This document shows positions 61,759 through 64,000 of a stretch of 64,000 nucleotides of DNA, piece after piece (the first letter of the stretch is position 1; each line of letters begins with the position of its first letter). This DNA comes from Caenibius sp. WL (GTDB lineage Bacteria; Pseudomonadota; Alphaproteobacteria; Sphingomonadales; Sphingomonadaceae). A program made the position numbers and the translations under genes. Location of the stretch: contig NZ_CP081844.1 in the NCBI RefSeq assembly GCF_019803445.1, positions 1,066,501-1,130,500 of the forward strand, read 5' to 3'. The notes below the pieces were generated by a model, which saw only the letters and a list, made by a program, of their open reading frames with translations, had not been told where the DNA came from and ran no database searches.

Positions 61759-62924
61759 ACGCGCTTGCTGGCAAGGCGGCCATCGCCGGAATCGGCGCCA
61801 CCGAATTTTCCAAGAACAGCGGGCGCAGCGAACTGCGGCTGGCGGTGGAAGCGACTCTCGCCGCGCTGGAAGATGCCGGGATCGACCCCGCGGAAGTGGA
61901 TGGCATGTCCACCTACACGATGGACAACAACCCCGAGATCGAGCTGTTCCGCAATATCGGCGGGCGCAATCTCAAGTTTTTCAGCCGGGTCCATTATGGC
62001 GGCGGGGCTGCCTGCGCGCCGATCCTGCACGCGGCGATGGCCGTGGCCACGGGCGTGGCCGAAGTGGTGGTGTGCTACCGCGCGATGAACGAACGTTCGC
62101 AATACCGCTTCGGGGCGGGCTATGCGCCCGATGCGGTGCCGACGGCGGAAGCGGCGCACTACGGCTACTATGTGCCGTTCGGGTTGATGTCTCCGGCAAG
62201 CTGGGTGGCGATGGCCGCGCAGCGCTATATGCACGAACACGGCGCGACATCGGAAGATTTCGGCCGCATCGCCGTGGGCTTCCGCGATTTTGCCGCGACC
62301 AATCCCCAGGCGTGGTTTTACCAGCAGCCGATCACGCTGGACGATCACCAGAATTCGCGCTGGATCGTGGAGCCGTTGCATCTGCTTGATTGCTGTCAGG
62401 AATCGGATGGCGCGGTGGCGATTGTCGTCACCACGGCGGAACGGGCGCGCAAGCTGCGCCAGCCGCCGGTGATCGTTCGCGCAGCAGCGCAGGGCGCGTG
62501 CGACGATCAGCAGATGATGACGAGCTATTACCGCCCCGATCTGACCCGGCTGTCCGAAATGGATCTGGTGGCGCAGCAGCTCTATGCCATGGCGGGCATC
62601 GGCCCGGCGGATGTGCAGGCGGCGGTGCTCTACGATCACTTCTCGCCTTTCGTGCTGCCGCAGATCGAAGCGTTCGGCTTCGCAGCGAAGGGACAGGCGA
62701 AGGATTTCGTGCGTGAAGGAAACATCGCCCGGGGTGGCCGCCTGCCGGTGAACACCAATGGCGGGCAATTGGGTGAAGCCTATATCCATGGCCTGAACGG
62801 CGTGGCCGAAGGCGTCCGCCTTGCGCGCGGGCAAAGTGTCAACCAGCCCGGCGATTGCCGCAATGTGATCGTAACGGCGGGAACCGGCGTGCCAACATCG
62901 GGATTGATCCTTTCGGCGGACTGA
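61755..62924 (+). CDS. Ltp2-type thiolase-fold steroid side-chain aldolase
   Basis: A 389-residue thiolase-like protein. Thiolase Cys/His signatures are replaced: Tyr293 (VLYDHFSPF) and Tyr343 (NTNGGQLGEAYIHGLNGV) coincide with the two catalytic Tyr residues (294 and 344) I recall for the actinobacterial Ltp2 retro-aldolase. Such an enzyme cleaves the hydroxylated side chain into propionyl-CoA and a C19 androstane ketone. It closes an operon of ChsE2-, ChsH2-, ChsE1-, ChsH1- and Ltp2-like genes; the order differs slightly from the mycobacterial igr operon, but the parts are the same. Confidence 0.9.
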   Translation: MNALAGKAAIAGIGATEFSKNSGRSELRLAVEATLAALEDAGIDPAEVDGMSTYTMDNNPEIELFRNIGGRNLKFFSRVHYGGGAACAPILHAAMAVATGVAEVVVCYRAMNERSQYRFGAGYAPDAVPTAEAAHYGYYVPFGLMSPASWVAMAAQRYMHEHGATSEDFGRIAVGFRDFAATNPQAWFYQQPITLDDHQNSRWIVEPLHLLDCCQESDGAVAIVVTTAERARKLRQPPVIVRAAAQGACDDQQMMTSYYRPDLTRLSEMDLVAQQLYAMAGIGPADVQAAVLYDHFSPFVLPQIEAFGFAAKGQAKDFVREGNIARGGRLPVNTNGGQLGEAYIHGLNGVAEGVRLARGQSVNQPGDCRNVIVTAGTGVPTSGLILSAD

Positions 62925-62958
62925 AACGGCCCTGCGGGGCAACTCTTGCAATGATCGG

Positions 62959-63909
62959 ATGGGGGACGTGAACCAGCATTCGCAAATGCCGCCCGGTTAC
63001 CGCTCGCGGATCGATGTCAGCGTTTCGACATCGGTCCTCGTTGCCCAGCTTGCGACGCATTTTGCGCCCGAGCCGGGGGAGTTCGTTCTCAACGAGCGGC
63101 TGCACACACTCTCGCTCGAACTGCAGGTAAAGCAGAGCTTCGCTGTCGGCCGGTTCGAAATGGGGGGCGCGCCGGGGGAATTTTCGGATATCGGCCGCGC
63201 GCTGTTCGTCCCGGCCGGGGTGCCGCTGCGCATTCGGTCCGACGGGGTGCTGACCAACACCATTCGCTGCTTCTTCCGCCCGCCCAAGCTGGAAGAACTG
63301 CTGGGGGAAGAAATCGATCAGTCGCGCAACCGGCTGAACAGCTGCCTCAATGTCAAACGCCCGGTGGTGCGCGATCTGCTGCTACGGATCGCGCGCGAGA
63401 TCGAAACCCCCGGTTTCGCTTCGGCCCGCCTGCTCGATGCGCTCAGCGATCTGCTGCTGGTCGAACTGGTGCGCTATCTCAGGGAAACCCCGGCTGATGG
63501 CAACCTGTTGCGCGGTGGCCTATCGCGCGCAGCCTATCGCAAAGTGGTGCGGCGACTTGAGGAGGACGGCCCGCCGCCTTCTCTCGATGAACTGGCGGCA
63601 CTGGCCGAATTGAGCAAGCGCCATCTGACGCGGGCTTTCCACGAAACCACCGGGATGACCATTCACCAGCAGCTGGACGAATTGCGGCTCAAGCGCGCCA
63701 CGACCTTGCTGGACGATCCGGAACTGTCCATTGCCGAAATCGGGGAACGGCTCGGCTTCCGCTCGGGCTCGGCCTTTTCTACCGCGTTTGCCCGGTGGAG
63801 TGGGAAAAGTCCCAGCCGCTATCGCGGAGAACTGGTGCGTTCGCGCGATCTGCGCAAGGAGGAACTGGGCAACCTGCCCCAGACCACCTATCAGACAAGA
63901 CAGCAGTAA
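62959..63909 (+). CDS. AraC-family transcription regulator
   Basis: A 316-residue regulator with a C-terminal AraC domain: PSLDELAALAELSKRHLTRA and LSIAEIGERLGFRSGSAFST are the two helix-turn-helices. The N-terminal portion has a cupin-like pattern (FSDIGRALFVPAGVPLRI), suited to ligand sensing. It resembles the AraC gene at 48680 in size and linker (LLRGGLSR). It starts 34 bp after the aldolase gene, so it may be cotranscribed with the operon it regulates. Confidence 0.9.
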   Translation: MGDVNQHSQMPPGYRSRIDVSVSTSVLVAQLATHFAPEPGEFVLNERLHTLSLELQVKQSFAVGRFEMGGAPGEFSDIGRALFVPAGVPLRIRSDGVLTNTIRCFFRPPKLEELLGEEIDQSRNRLNSCLNVKRPVVRDLLLRIAREIETPGFASARLLDALSDLLLVELVRYLRETPADGNLLRGGLSRAAYRKVVRRLEEDGPPPSLDELAALAELSKRHLTRAFHETTGMTIHQQLDELRLKRATTLLDDPELSIAEIGERLGFRSGSAFSTAFARWSGKSPSRYRGELVRSRDLRKEELGNLPQTTYQTRQQ

Positions 63910-63921
63910 GAGAGGTATCCT

Positions 63922-64000
63922 GTGATCCGATTGTCCCATCGCGGTATTTGCGTCAGCGATCTCGAAGCATCCGAACGGTTCTATCGCGAGGCGCTGGGGT
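63922..64000 (+). CDS. VOC-family protein (glyoxalase/dioxygenase superfamily), partial
   Basis: The first 26 codons of a gene cut by the window end. Starting at a GTG with AGAGG upstream, it reads IRLSHRGICVSDLEASERFY, the classic first beta-alpha unit of vicinal-oxygen-chelate proteins, with a His metal ligand. Members include glyoxalases, extradiol dioxygenases (as used for steroid ring A cleavage) and epimerases; too little is visible to choose. Confidence 0.7.
   Translation, partial: MIRLSHRGICVSDLEASERFYREALG

Overview
The window looks like chromosomal DNA of a sphingomonad-type alphaproteobacterium (Novosphingobium/Sphingobium-like). It is GC-rich, carries two large TonB-dependent receptors, a FecI/FecR pair, a MucR-type zinc-finger regulator and a dense steroid catabolism block. 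This placement is inferred from gene content and style only. I saw no rRNA, tRNA or CRISPR array.

Region 1 (1-24.7 kb) is accessory DNA. A minus-strand type IV secretion operon runs virB2-like, virB2, virB3, virB4, virB6, virB8, virB9, virB10, virB11 plus one unknown gene, with most junctions overlapping by a few bases. Divergent from it is a 6.2-kb Rhs/YD-repeat gene whose N-terminal transglutaminase-like domain lacks the catalytic Cys, followed 9 bp later by a very AT-rich small membrane protein gene (a possible immunity gene). Next come two tandem secreted proteins with a short YD segment, six Calx-beta repeats and different C-terminal tips. An IS3-family transposase remnant and a DUF5681 / ParB-methyltransferase pair close the region.

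Region 2 (25.2-42.7 kb) is mixed metabolism and uptake. It holds a secreted tyrosine-phosphatase-like enzyme beside a TonB receptor with its FecR/ECF sigma pair, a membrane protein, an AraC regulator, a phytanoyl-CoA-dioxygenase-like protein with a possible SCP2-like N-terminus, a membrane PQQ dehydrogenase with a TIM-barrel isomerase/dehydratase, a second TonB receptor and an arylsulfatase. A structured minus-strand element that looks like a small RNA with its own terminator follows the sulfatase.

Region 3 (43.1-64 kb) starts with mucR, which ends in a good intrinsic terminator. It continues as a steroid (sterol or bile-acid) degradation cluster: dehydrogenases (3-hydroxyisobutyrate-type, aldehyde, five SDRs), an NTF2-fold protein sharing the catalytic residues of the bile-acid 7alpha-dehydratase BaiE, a cytochrome P450 with its 2Fe-2S ferredoxin, a 3-ketosteroid-dehydrogenase-like flavoprotein, and an operon of alpha/beta hydrolase, FATP-family CoA ligase, two acyl-CoA dehydrogenases, two MaoC-type hydratase subunits (one with a DUF35 zinc ribbon) and an Ltp2-type aldolase. 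That last set matches the M. tuberculosis igr operon (FadE28/FadE29, ChsH1/ChsH2, Ltp2), which removes the last three side-chain carbons of cholesterol. Two related AraC regulators bracket much of the cluster. The window ends inside a VOC-family gene.

The most interesting items are the tandem YD/Calx-beta cassettes with exchanged tips, the Rhs gene with its AT-rich neighbour, the igr-like module with a BaiE-like enzyme, and the candidate small RNA.
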